A program made the position numbers and the translations under genes. Below, one piece after another: positions 1 through 12,129 of a stretch of DNA of 50,863 bases (position 1 is the first letter of the stretch; every line of letters begins with the position of its first letter). This DNA is from Acanthaster planci (lineage: Eukaryota > Echinodermata > Asteroidea > Valvatida > Acanthasteridae): assembly GCF_001949145.1 (NCBI RefSeq), contig NW_019091625.1:336073-386935 (forward strand), given 5' to 3'. The notes beneath the pieces are model-generated. The model ran no database searches and was not told the origin of the DNA. It saw only the letters and a program-made list of their open reading frames with translations.

Positions 1-1814
1 TTGTTTTCACGAATTGATGAAAAAATATTTATTTGTTTTCAGTACTGAATTATTCTACGATGAAGACAACATAAATGTATCTGTAACAAACTATGGATGA
101 GCATTTTCCGATTCTGACATTTCCGGACTTTGCAAAAAAAATCCTCACTCCACAACATTAAAGTGATCGAAGAGACGTTTTGAAACGGATTTTATTTTCA
201 AACGCTTTTATTCGGGAATGCCCATTCGCAAGATTTAGTCGTTTTTGGTGATTTAGTGAAATACCGACGAAATATTCCGAAAGAAAATGCAATAAACATA
301 TCTAACTTGGTTTTTGCAAATCGTTTCCAAACAATTTTGCCGGTTTTCCTTGGACATGGCAGTGATTTTTCGTAGAAGTGATTAGGCAAAAAAAAAAAAA
401 GAAATCGCTCTGCTCACAATAACATAAAAAAGGTTGCGTAGGTGAGTATTTATTTATTTTTTTTTTTTTGGTTCTAATTTTTGGGTGGGAATTTTTTTTA
501 TTAAAAAGGCAGTTTTATTGTCTCCACGATGTCTTCCATTCACTGTTTGCCCCCTCCCCCCGCGGATTCGTGACCTTTTTGCGCTGTATGGATGCCGCCA
601 TCTTTCTTTACTCTGCTGTCCGGGCGGCCTAGCCTGTCGGGCTGCACGAGCAGGACCGAGTTTGTCACTTAAATTTCCACACTTAAATATTTTCAATAAC
701 GTGATACATCGACTATATCAAATATTTGCATAAAAATGCTTGAATATTTTGTTGATGCTCGTTGACGCTAAGTAGCATGAGCCCATTTCAATACCATGGA
801 TGGGGCATGGACGTGGACAACGCAGGCGATGCGCTTATATAACAATTCAGCAAATGGGGTCAAGCTATTTAGCATTTTCTGCGTGAATCTGGAAGCAAAT
901 TCGATATTTCTTACACACAATGTCAGGTCTTCAAGTCTCTAAAATATGATAAAATCACTTTTAAATCTTCAGAGTTGTTGACGCTAGTTGTGCATGTTGA
1001 CCCTTGTTGATGTTCAAATAACATGACCACATTAAATGGACAGAACATTTCCGATGTTTTCACAGTGCACCTACCGACTTGTTCTGTATTGGGGGAAGAA
1101 CGGGGGCCTCCTGTAACGGCTGAGATGCCGCCACTGCATGTACCTCCGTTGCCTCGATTACATGTATGTGTTCATAACGAAGAGTTCTGTTGCCTCCAGT
1201 TACAACCTTTGAAAAAGCACAGTATGTTAACGACTATAACGCCCTGAACACCATGCAACAAGTCTCAGAAATGTGCTTTGTATAATTGGCAGTTCATTAT
1301 TATTACGTGTGCTTCAACACGAATACACTTTTGCGGTTTCATGTCAAATACATGTACTCGCTCTGCGAATTCCAAAAGGTGGAAAGCATTCAAAATTCCA
1401 GCAAAAACTGGGGCAGATGTTCCATGACATTAAATCAACTTCNCCTCTTAAATGGCAAGGGGAAAGTTCAGGTGCTAGATTGATAAAGAATTAATTATGG
1501 TTGGGTGAGTAGAAGTTTACCGTAAGAAAAACGCACAGAAACACAACTAGGCCCTATATGTTGAACTTGGCAATGTACAAACAGTTTCGCCTTAGGCAGC
1601 TTCCCGGGCCTGTTCTGTCCTCCATACTTTCAGAAAGAGATTTCTGTTGCCGAGTCAGACATTGTGTGATGTTCTGTGGAACCAACACACGTAATTTAGG
1701 CAAGTCGAGGGGTTTTTGGTTTAGACAAATGCTACGCATTCAAAAGATTTACGATTTACTGGTATTGTCGCATTAATATTTTAAATAGAATAGGCATGAT
1801 AGGGCCTGACATAC
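1..1814. other. Non-coding stretch, no recognisable gene
   Basis: No reading frame here resembles a known protein. It is A/T rich with homopolymer runs near 390-470, apart from a G+C-rich block at about 545-660. A plausible splice acceptor on the minus strand lies near 1680 (pyrimidine-rich, ending in ccacag), so a further exon of the minus-strand gene at 1815-2141 could lie below it. The reading frame after that acceptor does not look like a known domain. The N at position 1442 is an unresolved base. Confidence 0.5.
596..606 (-). promoter_or_regulatory. YY1-like element AAGATGGCGGC with possible start codon
   Basis: On the minus strand the sequence AAGATGGCGGC sits in a short G+C-rich block (about 545-660). 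This is the classic YY1 / ATG-GCGGC element that often overlaps the transcription start and first codon of animal housekeeping genes. The ATG at 601-599 opens a frame of only 28 codons before a stop, so it would need a splice donor that I do not see clearly. It could mark the 5' end of a minus-strand gene running off the left edge, or be a chance match. Confidence 0.3.
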
Positions 1815-2141
1815 CTCACATTTGAAGATGTTGTTTACTTCGACGACGAAAGTTTCACCCGGTGTCCCATCAGCTTTCAGATTGACTACTGAGTCTCCTC
1901 TTTGAAGATTCTTGGGTTCGCGAAGTTTTGGCCACTGGCGGAAATTAACTTTCCGCTTGAGTTGCCGGCGTGTTTCAGGAACGCGGACGTTCTCATGTTT
2001 GACCCAAACTTGATCAGCTTTCGGATAGTCTCGCCATTTTATGCGAAACTCTTTTTCGTTTTTTGCCGTAAGCGTACCGTACAACCATAGCCCGCAGGTG
2101 GGATCGATAACTTGCACCAAACGTCCGACATCCATGGTAGA
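1815..2141 (-). CDS. Exon with UHRF1-like tandem-Tudor signature
   Basis: An open exon of 327 nt (109 codons, phase 0 at both ends) has a good acceptor (ttccactcag before 2141) and a good donor (GAG then GTATGT at 1814-1809). The peptide holds IDPTCGLWLYGTLTA, then FRIKWRDYPKADQVWV and ENVRVPE, then a second part starting LQRGDSVVNL. The order matches the tandem Tudor domain of UHRF1-type proteins: an acidic DxxxGxW strand, a VKYDDYP-like strand with a DVRAR segment, and then a second Tudor with a GQVVMLNY-like strand. In UHRF1 this domain reads histone H3K9 methylation. The family call rests on remembered motifs, so it is tentative; a generic Tudor or chromo-barrel domain is the alternative. 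An ATG at 2135-2133 has moderate context, but the upstream acceptor makes an internal exon equally likely. No partner exon (Ubl, PHD or SRA) is visible, so most of the gene would lie outside the window or in exons I cannot read. Confidence 0.45.
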
Positions 2142-4181
2142 CTGAGTGGAATGATTGCCGTTTGGTTCAAGTCAGAAATTTATACTGTATTCCCTAATAG
2201 TATAGTGCAATGCGTGTCTGTTTATTCCCTTCCGCTTTTACCAACAGGGGAATTCGCAGGTCATAAGGTAGTGCGGATGACGGAAACAAAGATTTAGCTA
2301 AAGCTTATTGTTTACTTAACAGATTAATAACACGTTACTAAGATGTGGAATAAACATCTTTCACAAGACACGAGGAACAGTGGTTTCACTGCCAATAACA
2401 CATCCATCCACAACAATTCCGTATGCAATCTGGTAATAATTGATGATTGTAAATTTCTTTTTGCAGTCTAGACCATCACAATAACAGATAAACTTATCCA
2501 AGATAACAGTTTAAACAAGTCCAAAGGAAAATCACTTTTTTTGCCTTTATAGCAGCTGCTTAATTCTTACTTCAAGACAATCCCTAACCACTTCAACAAA
2601 AATCTGCCTGTCCGTTTAATATCTTATCGATTTCTATTTTTTGTGGAGATTGAAGTCATTGACTCCCCTGAAAAAATGGAGTGTGGGATGACCAGGTTGG
2701 AAATTATCTAGATTAAACAATCCATCGGCCTCTCATATGCAACACGAGGACAGATCAGAACCAATTTTCGGCAGTGAAACAAAGATTGGAAATTTGGTCA
2801 TGTTACTTTTCATGGCTTTATGAGAGTGAGGCTAACTTGGGGACTCATTGCTTGCCTTTAAGGGCATGGGAACTAAAATTGGATCTGAAATCCAATTTCC
2901 TTTTTTTCTTTTTCACAACAACAACAACAATGGGAAGCTGGGGGATAGTGGAGTGCCATGGTCCTTATTGCTACCTCCGTTCTCCACCGTAGCCGTGATC
3001 TGGACATGGACCAGTGGATGTAACTAGTGGAAAACTGGAAATATTTTCGGTGAGCCTCTTGGAGTGAAAATACATCTCTTCGAATTTTGGTCGAACTCAG
3101 TTAGTATGGCATGAGCTTAATCCAGGGTAGGGGTTGGCTACTGAATCTTTCTCGTGAAGAATTTTTCAGACTAACGGCTAAAATGTACTCAACATCAATG
3201 AGAATGGGGGGAAACAATAATTATTAAATGGAGCCATAAATATGGCATTCTTAATAAATGTTACACGATATGTACATCAATATCATAAACATCAACCTAT
3301 ATGGTGATATGGTCACAACCCCCCTCAAATTTTATGCTAGGGCAAATCATCCCCATACCTTCCCCCTTCCCTGTCTGCATTACATTGTTGCTATGTATTT
3401 TTCTTCTCATTCTATTTTTCCCCTAATAAAACCTTGGTGCACAAAGCGTTTGAAAACACGTGCAAACGAACATGTATACGGGTACCAAAACCTTTCATAT
3501 GACGAAGACATGATTTATTAAATTTGCAAAGGTTATCACAATAAATATCAACAGAGATACATTCTCAGTTTTAAGAAGTTTATGTCAAAACATCAATAAT
3601 GAGCTTCCCCTAAATTGAGGTACATGTAGTTTCCGTCAATGACGTGGTCATTATGAACGATGAATGAGTACATCACTTCACTTACTGAGTGGCCTGGGCA
3701 ATGTTTGCCTTTATAAATTGAAGAGGACCACATGGAAGTACTTGTAATAATATAACTGTGGCGGCCACTGCGGCCTGTACACAAATTTATGCCATAAAAC
3801 AAGTTTGCACTCGTTTTCTGGTGACATCAGAATTCCATGCACACAACACTTCTATTTTATTTCAATTGCGGGTTTTGTCCTTACACTGACGTACATATAC
3901 ATTTATAAACGCTGTATGAGAGCTTTTGAAAAGCTGTACTCAAACCCACGACCTCCCAGCTGCCCACAGTTACTATTTACATGCGTAAACACTACTTCAG
4001 TGACTCGGTACATGCCATCATGGTTTCATGAAGTGCATGGCCATTAATTACTAGGGTTACTAGGACATATCCTGTCTATTGAAAAAGGGCTCAACTTTGA
4101 ATAAAAGACCTAATGAAGACTTTAGGGGAAGTGTGGAAAGTTGCTTAGAGTGCAAAGTCTTAGTATCCGGCAAAGAGCCCC
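2142..4181. other. Non-coding stretch downstream of the Tc1-like gene
   Basis: No protein-like frame was found in about 2 kb between the Tudor exon and the 3' end of the Tc1-like transposase gene. It contains simple runs such as (CAA)n near 2917-2932 and scattered TACATGTA octamers, for example near 3620. I see no terminal inverted repeat that would mark the end of the transposon. Confidence 0.5.
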
Positions 4182-7100
4182 TTAAAACCCAGTGGCTCGA
4201 CCTTCGCATTCAATTACTGCCGGAATAACTTTACGCAGGTGGGAAATGTACTTCCTGCATTTTGAGCGAGTGAGCTTGGTTGTCCAGAAACGAGTTAGGC
4301 CCTGTATCAGCTCTTCTTTGGTTGTAGGCTTATGTACCTGCAGAAAAGACGAAATATTAAAACATAACTCGTTTTTTAATTATCTACAGGAAAAATGTCA
4401 TGGACATTTGCTAAGAGGTAAAGGGTTATATTGTTCCCTTGGCATCAATTGAGGAAAGATACTGATCTTGGCCTCGGATTTTCCCGTACCGCAAAGAGGC
4501 AAAGCGATCCCCAACCTTTACATGTACACCATTCGAAAACGTAGGTTGTTAAATTCATCCATTTTTAGTCATGCTAAGATCTGTACATAAAATGTACGGA
4601 CTGAATAAAACTGAATATGTACTCGCACATGTACGTTCAGAAGAGCGAGATACATGTACGTTTGTTGACACTTTTTTATACCAGTAATTACAGACAAAAC
4701 CTCAGTTGGGCAGAAGTTGCCCAACTTTAAGATTGATTAGGTTTTCCTATTGCGAGAGCATCGGGCACAATAAGATTCGATTATTCTGCACGGTGATAAC
4801 CCTCAGACGCCGTTATTCGTGTTGAAAAATTTATTTTATGAATTCTTTCTTACCCTCCTGAGAAACCATTTCATCTCACTCCAAACATTCTCTATTGGGT
4901 TCATGTCCGGTGATTCAGGGGGAGTCTTTACCCAGTTGATGTTGTTTGTTTCCATGAAAGCGGGGACATAAATACTTGTGTGCTAGATTTAAGAATGATA
5001 ATAATGTAACTGCTGTGCAGTTCAAGTTCCAATGGGGCCCGCTTACTGTACATGTATTCTTGATGTAAGAGCGTACTATGACCATGTCCTTCAACTGAAT
5101 ATATACATGTATGGTACTGGTAGCTGTGAAGGAGATTCGATTGATGTTCACAGCATTCACCGGATATGAAATGACAAGCAAGCGGTATATAGTGTCCATT
5201 TTTATATGTATATGTAAATAATATCTGTGACAAAATCCAGCAATTTCACTAGAAAGTTTATATTCATAAGAAGTAGTGCATGCANAAGTAAGCTTGGTTG
5301 TCCAGAAACGAGTTAGGCCATGTATCAGCTCTTCTTTGGTTGTAGGCTTATATGCCTGCAGAAAAGACGAAATATTAAAACATAACACGTTTTTGAATTA
5401 TCTACAGGAAAAATGTCATGGACATTTGCTAAAAGGTAAAGGGTTATATTGTTCCCTTGGCATCAATTGAGGAAAGATACTGATCTTGGCCTCGGATTTT
5501 CCTGTACCGCAAAGACACGAAGCGATCCCCAACCTTTACATGTCTACCATTCGAAAATGTAGCTTGTTAAATTCATCCATTTTTAGTCCATGCTAAGATC
5601 TGTACATAAAATGTACGGACTGAATAAAACTCAATATGTACTCGCACATGTACGTTCAGAAGAGCGAGGTACATGTACGTTTGTTGATACTTTTTTATAA
5701 CAGTAATTACAGACAAAACCTCAGTTGGGCAGAAGTTGTCCACCTTTAAAATTGATTAGGTTTTCCTAATAACAATAAGATTCAATTATTCTGCACGCTG
5801 ATAACGGTGAAAATTTATTTTATGAATTCTTTTTTACCCTCCTGAGAAACCATTTCATCTCACTCCAAACATTCTCTATTGGGTTCATGTCCGGTGATTG
5901 GGGGGGAGTCTTTACCCAGTTGATGTTCGTGTCCATGAAAGTCCGGACATAAATACTTGTGTGCTAGAATTAGGAATGATAATAATTTAACTGCTGTGCA
6001 GTTCAAGTTCCAATGGGGCCCGCTTACTGTACATGTATTCTTGACGTAAGAGCGTACTATGACCATGTCCTTCAACTGAATATATACATGTATGGTACTC
6101 GTAGCTGTGAAGGAGATTCGATTGATGTTCACAGCATTCACCGGATACGAAATGACAAGCAAGCGGTCATATAGTGTCCATTTTTATATGTATATATCCA
6201 TGACAAAATCCAGCAATTTCACTAGAAAGTTTATATTCATAAGAAGTAGTGCATGCATGGTTGTAGGTTGATGAATAAACATCACGAATGAAAGGTACAG
6301 ATGTATAACATAGAATTTTATGCTAAACTCAGCAATATGCATGTTGGGTTGCGGGAAACTATCAAGGAATTATATGTTTACATGTACCCTTTTATAATTA
6401 TTCTTCCTACATTGTCATATTGGCCTACCTACTGTGAAGCCCAATAACAATGAGGTTATTTTGGCGCCCGTATTTATAGTAGACATGCTATCATACAACA
6501 AGCTTTTTTTACTAAGGCTTAAAATGGCTCTTACTTTCGGGTCATTTTCCTGCATGAAGCGGTGACCATTTCGATAATGTTCATCGAGGAACGGCTTCAA
6601 ACCATCTTCTAGAATTGTGTCTTTGAAAAATGTTTGTTCCATTATTCCATCGAAAATCATCAGCTTTGTTGTCCCTTTCCATGAAATCCCACCCCAAACA
6701 TGGACCTTGGTGGGATGTTTCGCCCTCGGCTTTAAAATCCTCTTCCCACCTTCAGACACTTTTCTGAATGTTATCTTTGAATGACGATCAATTTGGACGG
6801 TTGATTCGTCCGTGAAGACAATGTCTTGAAATTTATCGTCGTCTTTGATGCACTTTAGGGCGTACTCCAGTCGTTTTATTTGGTTCTCTAAACGAATTAG
6901 CTGGCAGTATTTTGCCCCAGTCTTGACCCAGCCAAGTTTCCGTCTTGCTCTACGTACTGTTCTAGCAGAAAACCAGTCGCCAGTTTCTGCTCTTAAGACA
7001 TTTCTTAAATCGTTTGATGTCGCTTCGTCATCATTTTGAAGAGTTCTTTCGATGATCTCCAAGTGTCGGTCCTTAAGAATGGTCTTTCTGCCTGTACGAT

Positions 7101-7275
7101 GACAATCCTTAACTTCGCCGGTTTCCTTGTTGCGTTTAAGAAGTTCCTTAATGCCCTTAATTGAATGGTTGTGTCCTTTAGCAATAAGTTGGCTGCGGAT
7201 TCTTCTGCAGGACAAACCATTCCCTGCAAGGTGAATTATTTTTACTCGAACAGAAAATGGAATTCTTGCTGGCAT
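4182..7275 (-). CDS. Tc1/mariner-type transposase, three exons, exon 2-3 region duplicated
   Basis: Exons at 7275-6535, 4982-4854 and 4337-4182 join in phase to about 341 residues, the usual length of Tc1 transposases. Exon 1 starts at ATG 7275 (MPARIPFSV) with a helix-turn-helix (LSCRRIRSQL), then a second DNA-binding part. It carries the first catalytic Asp in FTDES, the VHVWGGIS motif, and ends at MQENDPK before the donor GTAAGAG. Exon 2 starts HTSIYV and carries SPDMNPIENVW with the catalytic Glu. Exon 3 begins VHKPTTKEEL and ends with the typical basic tail and TAA. Known Tc1 proteins have QDN in the second catalytic motif; here it is QEN, so Asp2 is Glu. Spacing from that Glu to the IEN Glu is 34, as in DD34E. 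Two introns inside a Tc1 transposase are unusual. The gene may be a domesticated copy or a member of an intron-bearing family. Alternative splicing to the duplicated exon 2 (5963-5838) is possible. No inverted terminal repeats were recognised. Confidence 0.8.
5290..5355 (-). pseudogene. Truncated duplicate of Tc1-like exon 3 (copy B)
   Basis: After the acceptor cttttctgcag the frame reads AYKPTTKEELIHGLTRFWTT and then KL, identical in type to the last exon of the transposase gene. It runs into the duplication junction (an N lies at 5285) and loses the final basic tail that copy A keeps. A transcript using this exon would end in unrelated sequence. It is a by-product of the tandem duplication rather than a functional exon. 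Confidence 0.65.
5838..5963 (-). CDS. Duplicate exon 2 of the Tc1-like transposase (copy B)
   Basis: This exon is the proximal copy created by the 1-kb tandem duplication. It starts after the acceptor ttctag at 5964-5969 and ends at AGGAGG before GTAAAA, 126 nt or 42 codons. It encodes HTSIYVRTF, then INWVKTPPQSPDMNPIENVW. It is one codon shorter than copy A (4982-4854): copy A has ETNNINW where copy B has DTNINW. With copy B the distance from the second catalytic position to the catalytic Glu is 33 instead of 34, so copy A keeps the family spacing. Exon 1 could splice to either copy. Confidence 0.65.
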
Positions 7276-7407
7276 GATATAGCTGCATGCGTAAAATAAT
7301 TTTGGAAGAGATTTTACCGGAATTTGAAAGCGCAGTGATACTGAATCAGAACGGCAGCCTGGGCAGGAAGTGAAGGCCTTATCTAGCACGAATCGGGATA
7401 AGCCCAT

Positions 7408-10400
7408 GGGATAAGCATTCGGAAGGCGGATGTCCCTTTACGGCGAAGTGATTTACACCTGCACCGGAACTTCACGTAAAGCGGCTCACAATATAGTGCA
7501 CAACTTCCTGTCAAGTTGGAAGCTGACCCTGTTCACGTTGGGTTTGGCTACCACAAGAACACTGTCATTTTACTTTCTTCGTTCCTTTCTGACAGCACTG
7601 AAAAGATCCTTTGCGTAAATCATTTTCAAGAAACATGCCTTCTCCGAGTACTGAACACAAATCAAAGACTGTAGCATCAATAACACAGTGTAAAGAGTGG
7701 ACAAGAGTGGTAATCGGTATAATTATCCTTTATGTTATAGATGTACATGTATCAAAATGGTAAGAGCATGGAGTTATAGCTCCATGGTAAGAGCTAGTGT
7801 ACTCAACTGCAGTACATCCCAGCTCCGGCCATTACTATAAATTCGAACTAACAATAGTAATGGCTTCGCAGACGTTATCGTACTCAGTAGTGTAACTATT
7901 CCTCCATGGTGTAATAATATGGGATGAACCCGGAGGCAAAACTGTCAATTGTCTGAAATTTACATTTGATTATATCTGTTGTCTATCGAGTGAATTTCTT
8001 GCATTTTGAGGTGAATTGTTTTACAAAGCAAGCAGGAAAGGAGTGTTCTACAACACAAACAATAAGCCTCGAATACGAATCCTCTGTATAAAGTGTTGAG
8101 TAGAAATGGAAGTACGCCCTCTATCGCCGGTTTTCTGTTGGTCTGGTGAATAAAGCTCTCTTGCAGCGAGTTCATGTACCCTCCAAATTCTGGCATATAA
8201 TCTGTCCTGCTAAATCCCTCGCCGGGTCACGCAACATAAAGTTACATCCAAGTCTCTGAATTACATGTATGTTACAGTTGATCAAAAACTCAATAATAAA
8301 CAATATTCCCGACTTCCTGTCGATTTAAATTTCTTCCCTTTCAAAGTCTCCTGTTTTCGCCTGCACTAAGGTTTGATTCCTATCCAGCAGTGAAGCGTTT
8401 TCCATCAGTAGAATTGTCAATTTGACATAATACAGAAACTTGATTATTTCATTTCACTGAACTGCCCATCTCGCGGTGGCTTTCCTTTGTCCCTTGTGAA
8501 GTTGTCCTGTGGGGCTATACCAGGCAAGATATGGGACGGAGGGGTACCCCCCTTACCTGTCCAATCCATAAACACACTCTAGACTATTGTTACCTAACCC
8601 CTCCCCCTAGAAGTCTGTAAAGAATTTCTGAGATTCCGATCAAACAATGACCAACACAAAGGTGTGTGTGGGTGGGGGGGTCTCTCCGTGTGGCAAGCTC
8701 TTAAGAGTCGTGGGCCTGTCCACAGACGTTTGGTGACAAAAAATTATTACGGCTGTAATTCCCCAAGCAGTAGTGAACAATTACCACGCCCATAGGTGAA
8801 ACGGGTGAAAAGTTTCAATACTGAGAATCCTGGAAGGCCCCGGGTATGTTTGCTGTTTTGTTGAGTTTGATCAAACCAACAGTTGGTGTGAGCCAAGTCA
8901 ATTGTCCAAACAATTTCAGCAATGAAACACTGGTGTTTGGGCACTGTGATTCATGTTTGAAGTCCAATGACGGGGAGTTAATTTAAATTCTGGTTAAAGG
9001 TAATATGCTCTACTCACTTTTTTCGATGTGAGTGAATAAAGAATTTCAGACCGCAAGTGCAGATACATGCACTGTTCTTTTTGTTAATTTCTAAGCGTTA
9101 AAAATAATTCATAACATCATGGAATGCATGCATGGCATGAGGGACTTGTGTAAAAGAAGGGTCACAACATAGTATGCTTTACCACACTCCCACGATTGTC
9201 AATGATGTTTTACACATAGCCCTCACAATTTATGGACATGTACAGTGTATTTCCTTTTTGGCTTACACCTAACGATTCTGAATCGTCACTGAATAATTCA
9301 ATAGGTGCTACTGCTGTTCTTAGTCGTACCCGTAAGGGTCATTACAACAGCTGGGATTTCCAACATTATTTCCAAAAGGCTTGCAGGTGATCTTGCACTA
9401 TGTGATTTTATTTCACTACGTCCAGACACTTGTAGCCCCCACCGAATTAATGGGGCCTATTTTGGGTAGACATTCTGAGAGTGCATTAAAATTATGTCGT
9501 AACAACAAGATTTGTCATTATTTGGTTATCCCTAGTTCCCTGGACATGCAATACTGTACGACGGGGTGGAGTGCAGTCTCCATTGTAACGAGGTTTTTAA
9601 GATCAGGCTCGTGGTCGGCGGTTGTTCCGAACAGTTGGTATTAGTCTTCTATTGATCGTGGTGACAGAAACGCGATACGCGCGTGCATTGACTGTTGTCT
9701 GCACGGTTTGGTGCCATGACTAAGCAACATATGCACACATTGGGCATTGAGGGGAACCACACAGGTTATTATTATTATTTATTCGGCCAAACAAGAGCGA
9801 AAAAACAGACTAGAACACGTATATTAAAACAAAAAAGACAAACATCAAACAACAAACCAAAAGAACTCACTTTAAGGTGGCCAGGATTGATCATGCTAGT
9901 CCGAAATGAAAGCTTCAATTTTGAACATAATTTTGTAATATTTCCAATACACGAGGGGGTTTACTGACATCAATTCACAGGAATTTTGAAATTTTCACCT
10001 GCAATCACTGACAATTTTTCGCGGTGTGGAAGTAGGAAAATGACTGCTCCGCAGCTTTGACAGTCGAGGTATACACATTTCAACAAATGCAAATTAGACT
10101 CAGCTTTACATATCTTCAGAGCAAAGACAGACTTGTTGGGACGGATCGCAATTTGACTGGGTGTTCACAAGACTCATAGCAAGTTAATTTTTATTCTGGA
10201 TTGAGCGTGCAAATACGCTGATGTTGTTCAAATCCGACTACACGTTCATAATCAGTTTTCTGTTACGTCAGGGCCAATTACATTTCCATTTGGGCCTTGC
10301 CCGTTTTAAGCCGCCATAGCATTCGACATTTTCGAAAGTATTCATTCATTTGATCATCTTTTTTAATTATGTGTACCAGAATTCCTTTCATGAAAAGAAT

Positions 10401-12120
10401 TTTAATACTTGGTGACAAAATCTGAATGTTAGTTGGTTCGATCTGGCTGAAAAAAGGGATACCCCGGTGAATTCATTTCGTCTTTTTTCATGTAGGGCCT
10501 ACGGAAATTTACGTTGACCCGTTGTGGCATCGGCATTCCGAATGATCCCATATCATTTCGGGGGTGGCGGGGATATCTTTGTTTTTTTTGAAAAGTGGAC
10601 CGTAAAATTAATCCCGTTTCTTTTGAGAATTTGTGAATTAGTTGTGCCGAATCAAATTAAGCCGGCACTCTTCGTGAAAAGACTGCTCAGTGGTGACATT
10701 AATATCTGTGGTCAGGCGCACCGATCGATGTCGCAAACATTATTTTGCGTTCTTTGTTGCACGTCGGTATATCAGGAAGCGTGTATTGCGCTAACGTGTG
10801 TGTGATCAATATATCATGTCATCTTGTGAACCTTTACTGTGGCCTTAACTGTATGTGTGGCAAGGATAGTAGTTATTGATAAGACTTTAAATCACATAGC
10901 AAGCTGCACAGACTATGTGAGAGTGCCCTCTGTTGATACCGGGTGTGAGGTGATACATGTATGTCTGTGGCACAACCTGGGTGAGCGGTAACCTGACAAC
11001 GCCCTCCTCCGGCACCTGTCGATATGTACTTTGGCACCAAAGGTTTCCCCACTCCACCCCATTTATGTGAGGTCTGAAAAAACGTAGATACATATGTATC
11101 TTGCTAAGTTATTACAGCAGTCTACTCCAAAATGTGAAATAAAGGGAAGCAATTGGTTTCAGAACTGTCTAGATTAGGGTTGTCTTTGTTACCATTAGCA
11201 TACAAAAGTGAGAAGAGCTGCCAAACATTTTACTGTTGATTATTGTAGATGTATCAAAACGATGTTTTTGACCAGGTTTGGTGACTGTCAGTCCTGCATT
11301 TATTAAGTCATGGTCTGACATGTAAACGACTCTTTCTCAAAAGTGCTGACACATGTTTTTCTAACACCTAGATATCTGCCCTGAATGATTGTACATCGCT
11401 GATTTTTATTATGTCATCGTGTGGAGGAGAATGAGCTCTTTTTTGATATATAATTTAATGATAAATGATAAAATCTAAGGGCACAAATGCTAAAAATGTC
11501 TATAAATGACTCCCCAGAAGTAGCCTTTTTGCTGAAAATTATCGGTGCCCCGTACTGGGTCACTGTGGCATTGTAGATGGCTACCGTACCTGGTGATATC
11601 TTGCCAGGTAGGGATCAAATAGACACGATTTGAACTGAAAGTGCTGACCCTCCCACCTTGTCAAAGCGTTCAGATTTTGCATGGTCTTCTCATGAACTAA
11701 CACTTATTACCCATTAACACAAAACCATTGGAAAGGCTCACAGAATGTGGAGACTGAACTGAACAGAGTTCTGTGTGTTACATGTTAAATCGCTTTGTTT
11801 TCCCATCAACAAACAAAGAGGATCCCAAAATGAGACGAGATTCAAAGTGGTTTATTGCGTGATATTAGTACTCACCAACTAGTGAAGGTTTGCAGTAGCG
11901 CCACGTGGCCATCTCTTTGGGGTAGATGTGTGGTTAAAGGAACCAGTGAGTTGTTCTCACCACTGCGAGATGATCATAGCATACTGATCAAATCACTGAG
12001 TTTCAACTCATTGATTCTTTTCAGAACCATACCCGTACATGTACATCTGCCGAGAGAGAGGTCACAAGATGCTACTGCAAACCTTCACTCGTACACACCA
12101 CCACTGTGCAAAGTTTCAAG
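7408..12120. other. Long non-coding stretch
   Basis: About 4.7 kb without a frame I recognise. Short open frames exist (for example around 9381-9967 and 10524-10805) but none has a motif, splice context or codon pattern that supports coding. The stretch contains one copy of a dispersed repeat (8520-8735) and a trinucleotide run at 9765-9780. It also contains a 19-bp inverted repeat (about 11882-11900 and 12072-12090) that may belong to a small non-autonomous element. Confidence 0.45.
8520..8735 (+). repeat. Dispersed repeat, copy 1
   Basis: A segment of about 200 bases matches 21569-21770 in the same orientation. Shared blocks include ggggtacccccc, gtccaatcc, agactattgttac, acaatgaccaacacaaa and tctctccgt, in the same order and with similar spacing. 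Neither copy has a protein-like frame or obvious terminal repeats, so it may be a short interspersed or non-autonomous element. Only two copies are visible, so the true ends are unknown. Confidence 0.6.
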
Positions 12121-12129
12121 TCTTAAGGC

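Larger units (their letters stand above)
4270..6256. repeat. Tandem duplication, two units of about 1 kb
   Basis: Unit A is about 4270-5284 and unit B about 5288-6256. They align along their whole length with few substitutions and several short indels; unit B lacks part of the stretch seen at about 4755-4830. The left edge is the same exon-3 sequence (tggttgtccagaaacgagtt) and the right edge ends in aagaagtagtgcatgca in both. The duplicated block contains exon 2, intron 2 and the start of exon 3 of the minus-strand transposase. The N at 5285 lies at the junction, so assembly should be confirmed. High similarity implies a fairly recent event. Confidence 0.85.

Noticed and set aside
2917-2932. 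CAA-rich stretch that might be a polyglutamine or polyasparagine coding run
   Set aside because: Short simple repeat in non-coding sequence with stops close by.
4915-5388. A 157-codon minus-strand frame across the duplication
   Set aside because: It is a mixture of exon 3 copy B, intron sequence and an off-frame reading of exon 2; the spliced model explains the region.
10524-10805. A 93-codon plus-strand open frame with a glycine run
   Set aside because: No motif, no splice context and no codon pattern; it looks like chance in a stretch without stops.
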